A DNA stretch of 64,000 nt from Panax quinquefolius (Eukaryota > Streptophyta > Magnoliopsida > Apiales > Araliaceae): positions 19,798,229 to 19,862,228 of the forward strand of contig CM035169.1 of the NCBI GenBank assembly GCA_020205615.1, given 5' to 3'. Below are positions 37,585 through 49,254 of the stretch, piece after piece. Numbering within the stretch: the first letter of the stretch is position 1; the number at the start of each line of letters is the position of its first letter. A program made the translations under genes and the position numbers. The notes below the pieces were generated by a model. That model did no database searches. It saw only the letters and a list, made by a program, of their open reading frames with translations, and was not told the DNA's origin.

Positions 37585-38579
37585 ATTTCTTCCCTACCTT
37601 ATAATATTTCCATCAAATTCAGATAGTTAGGTTCCATGCCAAAACAAATTTATTTTCCGTTATATTGCTCTGATCCTGTACAAAAATTATCTGTTTGTAT
37701 AATGAAATATTGTTTTGACCCTGGTATCACATTTTAATGGTTATGTTTGTTCTTTAGATAAGTTGCTTCCTTGATTCTACTCTTGAGCGATTCTTTTGCT
37801 TAGTGATAGCTAGGGCTGTAAATGGTAACCGGAAAATAGAATACTCGTCCGTATTCATTTAAATTGGATGTTATTCATATCCAACTTAAGCGTATATTAT
37901 TCCTATTATAACAAATTGTTTAACCTTTCTTGAAATTTCCTTCATTACACGTGGCTTCAAGTATGTGGTAACCAAACACCTCTATTTACGTTTTCTCTTG
38001 TGATCCTGTTCTCGTCAGTGTTAAAGCCTTATAGGCATGTCTGAATTGTTTATCTCTAGTTGATGCAATAAGATCTTACCTCGGCATTAAAAAATTCATC
38101 CAATAATGCATTCAGATGATGATATCATCGTAAATTAGGATGTTTTCAGAATCTAAAACTAAGTACTCCCATCTTTTAAACATTATATCCAGACCAGCAC
38201 AAAGGATGTATTCAAAAAGGTATACCTACTGGCACCAAACTTTTAAATGAGGCAGTATTTCCTTGTAGTGGCATTTTAGTTTATACATCTGCTTGTTTGC
38301 TGCAAACAGTGACTGTTGCTTTGCGCAGATCTATAAAGTAGCTTCTGGCATCAATCTTCCTTTGCTCTTTCATTTCTTGAAAAAAATCATACTTGAAAGG
38401 AAGAATTTGAAACATTTTCACTGAGACGTTCAATATAATTATATATTGGAAAACAGTTTAATTACATCTTTATAAATCAAACCATAGGATCTGTTACTAT
38501 GCATATGAAAATAATAATAATAATAATAATATATATGTGGATTTTCAACTAGTCATCTTTCTGAATGTCAAGTCTTCAT
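37585..38579. other. 3' flank, no gene seen
   Basis: AT-rich, with an (AAT)n tract at about 38508-38531. Contains the 3' UTR of the preceding gene. Confidence 0.5.
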
Positions 38580-39030
38580 CGATCTTCTCCTTCAACCTTC
38601 AACCTTCAACCTTCAACCTTCAACCTTCAACATCTGAAGCAAAAATTCATTCCATGTGTTAATAGGACCCGGCAAGCACCAATGGACACAGTCGGCTAAG
38701 GTCTGGTTCTCTTGTGGCCATTGCCCATAATGGTTTGGGTGTCCATCTGGTCTCAACAACATTGCTTCAGTTTCAGTAGTATCTAGCAACCTAAATCTCT
38801 AGCCCTTCTTTTTCCCTTCCATTTCTGCTGCCCTAAACTCTTCTACTTGAGTCATATAAGATGCTAAACTGTACCCATCTAGTTTCATCTCTTGTTTTCT
38901 AAAGGGTCTTGTTCTCAAAATGTGATGGCGAGTATGTTTTTAGAAATGTCACCCCCTTGTAGTTTTCATTGCTCAGAAGGGTCTGAAAGGCCGTACAGAA
39001 GGCCATTTTATATCCATAATAGCGGGGAAC
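38580..39030 (-). pseudogene. TBL O-acetyltransferase remnant (C-terminal third)
   Basis: The minus strand reads GYKMAFCTAFQTLL…NYKGVTFLKTYSPSHFEN (39010-38905) and, after a gap, [18 protein letters not shown] and [22 protein letters not shown] (38770-38640). These match the C-terminal half of the neighbouring TBL genes, including the DxxH motif. The N-terminal TBL domain and GDS motif are absent and the remaining blocks are not joined in one frame. Its 3' end runs into a CTTCAAC heptamer array. A third, decayed member of the local TBL cluster. Confidence 0.85.
38589..38632. repeat. CTTCAAC heptamer array
   Basis: About six head-to-tail copies of CTTCAAC/ACCTTCA at the C-terminal end of the TBL remnant, where the intact paralogue has a single CTTCAAC. 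Looks like slippage expansion after loss of function. Confidence 0.85.
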
Positions 39031-39039
39031 CACTAGGGT

Positions 39040-40359
39040 CAGCCTCTTGGGATTTAATCAAAAGAGGGGACCAGAATGCTATTAATGTGAAGTTGTGAGC
39101 CAGGTAGAGCCACAGGTCTGAATCTTGTGTCAAAATCATAGGAAATATCAACAGGATTGGTTGCCTGAAAATTGCAACTCATATTTTTAAATCTGTAAGG
39201 ATAAATGCAAACTCCAAACATTAATAAGAAAAGTAGCAATGCAACTAAGTAGATCTATATGCTCATCTTTTACCAAGGGTAAAACTAGTTCAGGAACTTT
39301 ATAGTAATTATCAAACTAGTTGATTTTATTTGATCACTGGGAGGACGGGGAAAATGGTGATGTAAATTGGAAGTATCGGGTTTGTTTGAAATCGTTGTTG
39401 CTGTTTATTTCCCCTTTTTTGCTATAGAAATTACAAAGAAAGTAGGAGTCTTTTTTATTCTTTCGTTCTTTCTCTCTCCTGGATTCATTTTTGTTATTGT
39501 TTTTCTTTAAAGAAGTGATATACAAGTGGAAACATCAATGCAAATTAGAATTTTGAGCTAGGAATCCAGCGTTTGGTGAAAGAGAGTTAGTCTAGTCTAG
39601 TCTAAACACACACACACTGTATGTATGTATGTATGACTGTATGTATGTATGTATGTAAAAATCATATGAGATTGAGCTTAGATAACTTCTGTAGAAGTAA
39701 TTTTTATCTTTATTTAACAATCCTACCGTGCAGACAAAATATGAAAACATGTATGTATGTATGTATGTATGTATGTATTCATGTTGAAAACTTGCCGACG
39801 ATGCTTTGAATAGAAAATTTATCTGTTACTCGTAAAGAGACTTTCAGTGAGGTTGTAAACGGAAATGTTGGTACTTTCATTTTACCAGTAAACAAATACT
39901 ACTAATATCGCTGAGTGATTATTTTAGTTATGTTTTAATCCCATTTATTTATTTATTTATTTTCTTTTAAGATGATTGTCCGATTGATATTCATGATTAT
40001 ATCAAGCCTAAGCTTGCTGATAACAAATTAAAAAATTCTAGGCTTTCGGGACGGAAGTTTATTGTTACACACCCACAGTGTGCATTTTTTGGTGAAATTG
40101 TTATATCCGCATAAAATTTTTCCTTGATTAATTATTAGACAAATTGTATATATGCAAGTAGATGATAATATGTATTGTTTGCTGGTGTATAATTTCAACA
40201 ATCTTGACTAGTGTGTGAGTGTGACCAGATGAGATGCTCCTATCCTCCTATCTACAGCTTGCTTAGTAAAGAGGAAGAGAAGACCCCTCACTAGTCGCTT
40301 CCCAATTGAGTACATTTGTGGCATATCATGATTAGAGTTATATGTTTGCAATAAAATAA

Positions 40360-40390
<31 letters not shown>

Positions 40391-40989
40391 GATTAGAGTT
40401 ATTTGTAATATAAGCTTTGAGTGGAAGAAACACAAATAAATATAAACGATATTAAATATTATTATTATTATATTAAATAATTTGAAACTTTTAACATCAT
40501 GCTATTGGGGATCAAAACACAAATAAATTTCTCTAAAATGAAATTTAAAAAGGGACGGTGGGAGTATTAAATAAGTATTATATAAAATTGATGGGAGTTG
40601 GAGAGAAAGGGACAAACTTTATTTAGAATAAAGTCAGGAAACACAGCATGAGTTTCCTTTCTAGATAGTACAGTTCTGGGTGGGGTGATCGAATTCACTT
40701 AATTACCTACCAACGTTACCAGGAAGATAATACTGCCAGAAACAAGCCTAAAGGCTAAATTAAAACAAACATTACCAAATGAAACTCCCCAAGTTCAATA
40801 CTTCCCAGCTGCCTTCTCATGGCCCCATGCATGCCCTTGTTATTTATCCCAAGTTGACTATATCTTTAAAAATAATGCATTTATAAAACTATCTTTATCG
40901 TGCAAGATAATTAATATAGTCCAAGTCTAACAAAAATATTAAAATCAATTGGCACGACATAGATTGAAGGTAAGTTTCTCTAGGATAAT

Positions 40990-41037
<48 letters not shown>

Positions 41038-41365
41038 GAATTGTAATAATATAGGTTCTCAAAAATTAAAAATATGATCCTATTGACTTTTATTATGTAA
41101 ATATAAAATATGTAATAATCCTCATACTTGTATATTTGAAAGAAAAAAACATTATACAATGCTTATAGAGTACCCCATACAGTACACAACATAGAATCAA
41201 ATTCAATGATACAATTCACGATAAAGAACCTCTAAAAGATTCTAGAAACGAATTAATGAGAAGAATAAAAAAAGAGGGAAAAAGGAAAAGGAAAGAAGGC
41301 AAAGCAATATATTTTTTTTATTTAAAAAAATTACATTTCTTTTCAGTTCATGGAAAGGAATCTAT
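39040..41365. other. Intergenic with microsatellites
   Basis: Holds (TGTA)n at about 39619-39656 and 39750-39777, (AAT)n at about 40361-40389 and (AT)n at about 40990-41034. Frames over these tracts are repeat artefacts. The right end is the 3' flank of the intact TBL gene. Confidence 0.6.
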
Positions 41366-44300
41366 TCAATTAATTCTATCTTTCCTATGCAATTTCTCTT
41401 GAAATGATCTCCAACCTTCTGTCTTCAACATCTGAAGCAAGAAATCACTCCAAGTATCAATTGGACCCGGCAGGCACCAATGCACACAATCATTATACAG
41501 CGTCACATTTTCATTTGGCCAGTGACCGTATCTGCTAGGGTGCCCATCTGGTCTTAACAACATTGCCGGCGTCAAGTCCAAGACCCTAAATTTCTTATTC
41601 CCTCTTCTCTTGGCTTCTCTCTCCGCACCCCTAAATTCCTCCATCTGTGTCATGTACAGCTCTAAATTCATACCTTCTAAACTCACCTCATTGCTCTTCA
41701 ATGGTTTCCTTCTCACACAATCTCCCCCATTATTCCATTCCCCGTTTTCGAAATGCAACGGCGCAAAAGTCCTTAGAAATGTAATTCCCTTAAATTTTTC
41801 CAACCTATTAATCGCCCTAAAAGCCGTTCTAAATGCTTTTCTATATCCATAAGTCATGGGATAATCGGTTATGTTCTCCACCTGACAAAATCGACACCCG
41901 ATTATGCGGCCCTTCTCGTAGTAAAAGCCGGGACGGGTGAACCAGTGGCCGGAGTTGATGATCAAGTAATCAAAATCTTGAATATGGGACGTCCATTTTT
42001 CGTCAAATTCGTCGAGGTAGAGGTTGAAGAGGCCGGTATGAGTTGGACCATTACTGTCGGCCTCTTCGGCCTTGACTAAAAAAGGTGTCCAAAATATTGC
42101 CAGGGTAAAATTGTAATTAACATACCACCACCGTTTGAAATTTTCATCTTTAGTGTATGATTTATCTATGGGATATTCCACCTGCAAAAAAAATTTAAAA
42201 AAAGTCAAGATTTTGACTTTTGTAATTTTTTTTTTGAAAAAAACTGATATTTAGAATTAACTACATATACATGAAGTGTTGTTATATATGAACCTAGCTA
42301 AAAACTTGAACAAATCGATCTTTGACTAATATTAGGAGAAAATATATTCTCATGACAATAGGCATTATTAGTATTATTTTCTAGGAGTAATGTATGATGA
42401 TCCATGGTTAGAGACTCACAGCTTACCTTACCCGAAAAAGATAAAGATTTGGGAACAATAAATTAATTTTGGTCAATTGATTAATAAAGTATCGACACGA
42501 CACGCATGTCGATTGACCAACTTATCACGGTACGTATTGGGTTAGCCAACAAAATTAATAGTATAAAACAATACTCTCTCAGACCTTGAATATATGTCGT
42601 TTTAAATAATTTTATTTTTCTTTAATTATTTGTCGTTTATATAATTTAGAAGAATTAATTACAAATTTTTCAAAATTACCTTTTATGAAAAAATGTTATA
42701 GATGAGAGAGAGTATAAGATAAGTATGATAATTGTGAGAATTTAAAAATATTATAAACAATTAATATTATATAATTATTTCTTTAATTTTTGTGCATAAG
42801 GATGGATGGAACAATTGTATTATTGGATTCCCTATATTTTGGAAGTGGTTAGTATGAAGTTTTTTTTGTGGTAAGTTGGTCAATTGACCAATAGAATACT
42901 GACACGCAGACGGAATTATATGTGTGTCAGTATTCTTTTTGATCAATTGACCAACTTACTTAAAAAATAACTTTATACTAACCGGATCCCTATATTTTGT
43001 CATCAAGTTACCAGCGGAAGGTAATAGTCCTCCCGTCTCAATTTTTTGGTTTTTATATTTTGTCTCGATGTGTGTTCTAACATTAATTAATTTTATAAAT
43101 ATTAGTATATGCTTTGTTACATTTTCTTTTATTAACATTAATTATCAGTTGCAAGGGGTTGTATGAAAAAGGATGGAGTAGCTCACAAAACAGGATCCGG
43201 TTAGCATGAAGTTATTTTTTTGGTAAGTTGGTTAATTGACCAATAGAATATTGATACATATAAAATTTTGTCTGCGTGTTAGTATTCTATTGGTCAATTG
43301 ACCAATAAAATACTGATACACATAAAATCTCGTCTGCTTGTTAGTATTTTATTAGTCAATTGACCAACTTACTCCAAAATAAACTTCATATTAACCACTT
43401 CCCACAAAACATGTTTATTTAAGTGTTTGAAATACACATGCATGCACGCTATGTAATCATCATACTAAACAACTTTATATAAGGAAAGGAGGTGAAATGT
43501 CCAAAAAAAGGCAAAAAGAAAGAAAGAAACTGACAAAAACTAAACAGCTGGCGATATAATTTATTTATCATTTTTTTCACAGGCACATGAGTAGTTCCCT
43601 TTTGATCAGAAAATAAATCCTGGCTACAATAGAGGCTTTATATTTATATTTATAATATATATAGATAAATATTTCTTTTCTTTTTAACTTTGATTAAACT
43701 TTTTAAGGTGAACCATCTAGCTGTATTTTGGACCAGTTTGAAAACGACAATGACAGTGTCTTATTTTATGTTTTCTGAACGTTTTGTCTGTCTTCACAGT
43801 TGACAAATAAAATAATACTCCCTCCGTCCAGGATAACTTATTACTATTTTAAATAATCTCACGTTAAATAATTACTTTTTTTTAATAACTAAATTTTTAT
43901 ATATTTTTTTTCTATTATACCCGTAGCATTAAATATCTCATACTTTTCTTATTCTAATTCTCTCTCCATATTTAATGACATTATTATGAATAATTTTGTC
44001 ATTTTATTCTTCTTCTTAATATACGTAAAAAATCCACCAAAATTTTTATCCTGAGACGGAGGGAGTATCAATTTTATGCCTCCAGATTTACAAGTGTTTT
44101 ACAAAATTACTCCAACAACTGGCCATTTTGTCAAGAGGAGGGAGAGTTAAGAATAAAATAATTGTGAGTAGAAAACACAAGAAAGAAGACAAAATCCCCT
44201 CAAATAATTAATGTGGTCAATTATTAGCTATCTTTAATAATACAGTCCAGCTTATATATTAAATTTGCATGTATATCAGAGCCAAACGCCCCCACAGTTT

Positions 44301-44681
44301 CTTTGAATTAACTTAATTTCAATACTAAATTATCTAAATAAGATAAGAGAAATCATTTCCTCCATCAGTACTTCTGCTCTATCAGGAGTCATATTCTCGA
44401 TCATTATGTCTTTATTTGTTACCTCTTCTATATATATACAATTCTTAAAGAAAATAAATTCGGTTATCATAGAGTTAACTTAATAAATGATAAATTAATT
44501 GATTGATCGATGAAGTCTTATAACACATACACGTAAAGATTATCTCTCGATGGGTGTATTCTTTCGATTGATCAAAATTAATTTCATATTAACTACTCCA
44601 AAAAAAAATACAGAAGAGAGACTATAATATCTTACTTTCTAGTATTAACGAGCGCTTCTCCATGTCATTTAATGTCATATC

Positions 44682-44718
<37 letters not shown>

Positions 44719-46330
44719 AAATTATTTTCATACATTGCATATTTTATTTTATTTAAACAAAGAGATTATTTTCAGTATGTATTATGTAAGGGTCTGAATT
44801 CGTCCAAAATTTCTAAATCTGTCCGTGAAATATTGCTAAAAATATGTTGACTCTAGCAACTTGTTGCTGAACAACTTGCGGAATGTGATGATTCGTAGTA
44901 CGTAGCTCTCACTTTGATATTTGGCCCAAATTTTCATGTAGGAAAGTGACTTATAGATAATACTACTAAAACAAAAAGATAAGAATCTTCCAAGTATCTA
45001 TATTATAAAGTTTTCACAAAAAATAAAATTGGTGATTTTATATCACGTTTAATTTATTTTTTTCTCTTTTTATCTCTATAATTTTAGATATATTATTATT
45101 TAATCTCTTTTAAATTTTATAAAATTTTAACTTTATTCTACATAATTTACACACGCAGTAGAGTGATAGTTAATACTACTCCCTCCATTCCTATATATAA
45201 GTCGTATTAGACTTTTTTTGTTATTCCTAATTATTTGTCGTTTGTAGTTATCTAGGAGAATTGATCACTATTTTTCCCAAATTACTCCTTATTACTACAC
45301 CACCTAATTTTTTGATCCATATTTATGAGATAAGTGAGGTGAAGGGTATTATATAACAATTGATAATATAGTTAATCTTTTCAATCGTTTCCTTAATTAA
45401 CATGTAGCATATAAAAACGCCTATATTAAGAAACGGAGGTAGTATTGTATTAGTAATAAGAATATTTTGCAGAAACCCTTAATTTCAACTTTGGTAAACT
45501 AACTCTCACGTGCATTTGTTCCATGTAACACTGAAATATGTGTAGTGTATATAATTATCGTTATAAGTATCATATTTTACCTAATCCTTGAAAGTTGAAA
45601 CCAATGTTCCACATTCTGACTTTGTCAACTATAACTATATATATATATATATATGGTTACCCAAATCCTTGAATTTTTTTTTATGAAATCAAGAATTTGA
45701 AAGGAAAGTTAATTAATTGTGTGAAAAATCCATTAATTAATTAGAAATTAATAAATAAAAAAACGTACGTACCCGGGATAACATACACATTAAGGACTGC
45801 ATTTGATTTCTTCCGACGGAATCTCCGACAAAGGCTAATGATTTACCTCTAACAAGTTCAAGAAACTGATAGGGGTTGAAAATGGGCAGGTCACATCCAT
45901 CGGGTTTCCACCTCCATTTCATGAAGTCGGAGTCGGGTCGGCCGTATTTCATGCAGTTTTGATGCTCATGAATGGCCCAGCACGTTGTGTTTGTGTAGTA
46001 AGGTGCCTCCGGATTGGGAATCCATTCCCCGGTAAAAATGTCACACTTTTCGTGCTCGTCAATCTCAATGGAATCGGCATCGGAATGATCAGGATCAGGA
46101 TCAGGATCAGGATCAGGATCAGGATAAGGTTTCGATGCGGATTCCGATTTCAATTGGGATTGGGGGGAATTATTATTGTTACTATTGGGGATGGATTGAG
46201 ATGGAGATGGGGTGGTGGATGTTTGGAGAGGGTAATAGAGAGGGACGAGGGTGAGAAGGAATAGAGTAAAGGCAAGAAGAATGATAATCTTGGGGATCTT
46301 GAAGGGATTTTCAATGGCTTGGGATTTCAT
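41366..46330 (-). CDS. TBL-family polysaccharide O-acetyltransferase, intact
   Basis: Two coding exons: 46330-45773 and 42181-41366 (GT-AG, phase 0), 1374 nt, 457 residues. Type II Golgi topology: short basic N-terminus and a helix at residues 15-33 ([19 protein letters not shown]), a low-complexity stem with a run of Pro-Asp, then the TBL domain ([19 protein letters not shown]…[17 protein letters not shown]…[11 protein letters not shown]), the GDS motif at 169-171 ([10 protein letters not shown]), and the DUF231 domain ending with DCVHWC (Asp417, His420) that completes the esterase-type triad. TBL enzymes acetylate xyloglucan, xylan or mannan in the Golgi. The AXY4/TBL19-27 group looks closest, so substrate is uncertain. 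The single intron is 3591 bp and carries MITEs. Confidence 0.93.
42455..42540. repeat. Decayed fragment of the GGTCAATTGACC MITE family
   Basis: TTGGTCAATTGATTAATAAAGTATCGACACGACACGCA…GTCGATTGACCAACTTATCA resembles the arms of the two better copies at 42841 and 43193, but the outer ends are missing. Confidence 0.5.
42841..42986. mobile_element. MITE copy 1 in the TBL intron
   Basis: Inverted repeat: GTGGTTAGTATGAAGTT…GTAAGTTGGTCAATTGACCAATAGAATACTGACACgCA against TGTGTGTCAGTATTC…GATCAATTGACCAACTTAC…AACTTTATACTAACC. About 146 bp with no coding. The right flank is GGATCC, the same as the left flank of copy 2. Confidence 0.8.
43193..43405. mobile_element. MITE copy 2 in the TBL intron, with internal duplication
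   Basis: Ends CCGGTTAGCATGAAGTT and AACTTCATATTAACCAC match copy 1. The GGTCAATTGACC segment occurs three times instead of twice, so the middle of the element is duplicated. About 210 bp. Confidence 0.8.
43816..44067. mobile_element. Stowaway-like MITE (CTCCCTCCGTCC ends)
   Basis: TIRs CTCCCTCCGTCCaggat and atcctgagACGGAGGGAG, flanked by TA on both sides. About 250 bp, AT-rich, no coding. The ends are the common plant Stowaway consensus (TA target duplication). Confidence 0.85.
44488..44602. mobile_element. Decayed third MITE copy
   Basis: GATTGATCGATGAAGTC…ACACATACACG…GGGTGTATTCTTTCGATTGATC and the end AATTTCATATTAACTAC follow the pattern of copies 1 and 2 with many changes. Confidence 0.5.
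45177..45446. mobile_element. Second Stowaway-like MITE
   Basis: Left end CTACTCCCTCCATTCCTATATATAAG pairs with CTATATTAAGAAACGGAGGTAGTA at the right. About 270 bp, in the same TBL intron. More diverged than the copy at 43816. Confidence 0.75.
46088..46127 (-). repeat. In-frame hexanucleotide repeat coding Asp-Pro
   Basis: Plus strand GGATCA repeated about six times; read on the minus strand it encodes a Pro-Asp run in the stem of the intact TBL protein (about residues 69-81). It keeps frame at any copy number, so length variation would be tolerated. Confidence 0.9.
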
Positions 46331-46366
46331 TGAGCAAGAACAAATACTCTCTCTTTAAATTAATTA

Positions 46367-46403
46367 GCTATAGCCTATAGCCTATAGCCTATAGCTAGCT
46401 AGG
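46367..46403. repeat. TATAGCC heptamer repeat upstream of TBL
   Basis: About four copies of TATAGCC/AGCCTA, starting some 40 bases 5' of the TBL start codon, in the leader or core promoter. Confidence 0.8.
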
Positions 46404-49254
46404 AAAGAGGAGAGAGACATGATGAAGATAGAGAGTTCGCATGGGCACAATTTCAATATATGGTTTGAGCTGACATCACAATTTTCTCTATTCCAAAACT
46501 ACCCTATATGCTATTTCATAACGGATCAATTATGATTTCAGATTGAGAATTGATATTTTTATATAAAAAATATGATTCACATAACTAATAAACAAGTCCC
46601 ACCTCAATATTCATATAAAATATTATTTAATATGTGAAAATATCAAATCTACTTTACTAGGTTAGGTGGTAGGCAGATAGTTAAATTTTGTACTTCATCC
46701 TTTAGAAGCACAGCACTAGCTTTAGGATGGATTTCTTTTAATGAACCTAATTTTTATATTCTAAAAATTACCTCTCCCTTCTAAAATAAAAGTTGAATTC
46801 AACATTAATTTTATCTAAAGTATTAAACAAATTAAATTTAAAAAAAGTATCGAATTAACTTTTACAAAGTTGATATTAATTTAATATTGAAAGAGTATTT
46901 TATAATTAAGGAGAAGAAAATTGGGGCTAACAAGCAAGGGGGGACCCTCACGTTCACCATTTCATTTTACCAATTTTCTTAAAATTCTTCAGTTTGATAC
47001 TCACTCTCACTCTCACAATGGTTAGAGTATCTTTATAAATTAAAAATATCGTTTGGTAACTAAAAAGTATAAATCATTTGAATTGTTTTAAAATTTAAAA
47101 ATAATATCTTAAATTGACTTTTCAAAAATTAATAATAATCTTAAATTTAGAATTGAATGAAAATAATATTTATAGAGATTTCATAGATTTAAATTTTTGT
47201 TAAAAGATTTAAATTTATATATTTTTTTACCGATTAAAATTTGATAAAAGAAAAATAAAAATTTACGAAATAATTTTATCCTCTTAATAAATCAAATGTA
47301 AAGTCTTGAGGGGGGCCATCAATTAATTAATTAATTATAGTCAAATGACTCAAATCTCGTCGTAGACAAAATCTAAACGTCTAACATTAAATAAGAAGTA
47401 CAATTAATTAATGGAAAGTTATAAATTCACAATATTTTTTATTATTTTTGTAGTAAAAGTGTTATTGTAGAATTTATAGTAATATTTTTATTGTGAATTT
47501 AATAATTCTTTTAATTATAGTAAGATATAAGTCCATATAAAAACTTTTTTTAATTGGAGTTTAAAACTTGGCTAGTCATACTGTTAGAGCATTATTATTA
47601 AATTTAGTATAGTAATAAAGTGTCATTAAAAGTGAAAAATATTGTTAAAAAAATTAAAAAGTGTTATTCGATAATGATAAATAAATAATGTTTCGAAATT
47701 ATCAACGGTCTAAAATTTTGATGTGATAGAAAGGAAACAGGGATAAGTTTTTGTATTTGTAAAGGAGAGAAGAGAAAGACGTGTCTCTTTCATTTGCTTC
47801 TAACTTTATTCATTCATCTATTTCTGTTTAAAAGATGTAATTATTTATATCTGTATAATTGTTATGCGAATAATAAATCATATCCGTACATATCTGCATA
47901 TTTATTGTGTGGATGGTCTTATCCACGCGACAAGATAATTATTAAATTAATTTATTTTTTTAAATGATCAGAGATGAGTTAAATAATAAAAACTTTTATC
48001 CAATTTTAAATATGAATCAACAGGGTTAGGGTTAGGGTTAGGGTTGGTGTTGCATCCAAATCAATAATGTATAATGATGCTTAAATGACTGATAAGCTCG
48101 CCTTTTTTAATTGAACTTTAGCTAATTGTGCCAATCATATCTATAAATAACATATATTATCATTAAATAAAATATATTATCTAAATATCCACAAAAGGCC
48201 TCCGGCATCCCGCCTAGGCTTGGCCTGAGGCCATGTTTGGATCATAAAATTCGGCCTAGCCTGAACTGCAAAAATAACCCAATTTAGTTTGGTTCTAGGC
48301 TTGGTCCGACCTGACTTGACAAATTATAAATTATAATTGTAATTTCTAAACTTCAAAGTTATAACCTTATAATTGTTAATCAAAAATTCAATGATTTATT
48401 ATTGTAGTTTGTAAGTTATAATATATTAGTTTTGATTAATACATCAATAAAGTTTAAATTTTTAATTCTTTATTCTTGATTTCTTGTAAATACATTTTTA
48501 TTAATATACATCTTTAATGAATAAAATTATCTAGCTTATTTAATATTTAACATTTACAGTTAATTAAATAAATAATAATAATAAGTTAGTTTCTTGTAAA
48601 TACTAGGAGTAATATTTAACATTAAATTTTATTAATATTCCTTGCTATTTTAGTTAATACATCAATAAACTAACTTTTAATGTTAAATATTAATAATAAC
48701 TTAGTCTCGTGTATATATTCTAGTTCATCATTAAAATTTTACAAAAAATAAAATTTTATTAACTTATATCTTATAGTTTTTATTTTTTACATTTAAGTTA
48801 AAAAAAAATAGAGGGGTTTGATTGCCGGGATCAGACCGGCCTTTGGTCTAGCCTGGCTTGGTCTGCACGCCTAACCAGATTGTGTTTCAACGGTCAAGGC
48901 CTGATCTGCCAGATCAAAGTTAAAGACGTAGCCTGATTTGGTCAATACCCAAGGCCTGTCAGGCCTGGGTCAGACAAGACTAGATTAGGCTGGCCTATTT
49001 TGCATATATCTACTCTGAACCAATGCACATCCCCTTTTGTTCCACAAAAATACCATTTGATATTAATCTTAATTAATTTATAAAATAGTTAAATTTAGAG
49101 ATGATTTTTAAAAAAAAATTATTTTTAGTAGTTTATAATAATAATTATTGCAATATTCAAATAATAAATTCACATCAATTTTAATTTTTTGAGATAAATT
49201 AAGAGAGAAATTGTGCTCTAAAAGTATATATTTTAATTAATGCTTGGGGAGAAT
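46404..49254. other. Intergenic, AT-rich, unclassified TE relics
   Basis: No gene. A four-unit telomere-like tract is at 48022-48045 (listed). From about 48190 to 49020 GC-rich ends (GCCTCCGGCATCCCGCCTAGG; GACCGGCCTTTGGTCTAGCC) surround a very AT-rich interior, the pattern of a decayed non-autonomous DNA element, but I could not place its ends. Confidence 0.45.
48022..48045. repeat. Short TTAGGG interstitial telomere-like tract
   Basis: Four consecutive AGGGTT units. Most plants use TTTAGGG; this is the six-base form. Too short to call a true telomere relic. Confidence 0.85.

Noticed and set aside
39621..39809. Open frame rich in Met-Tyr-Val-Cys
   Set aside because: Produced by TGTA microsatellites.
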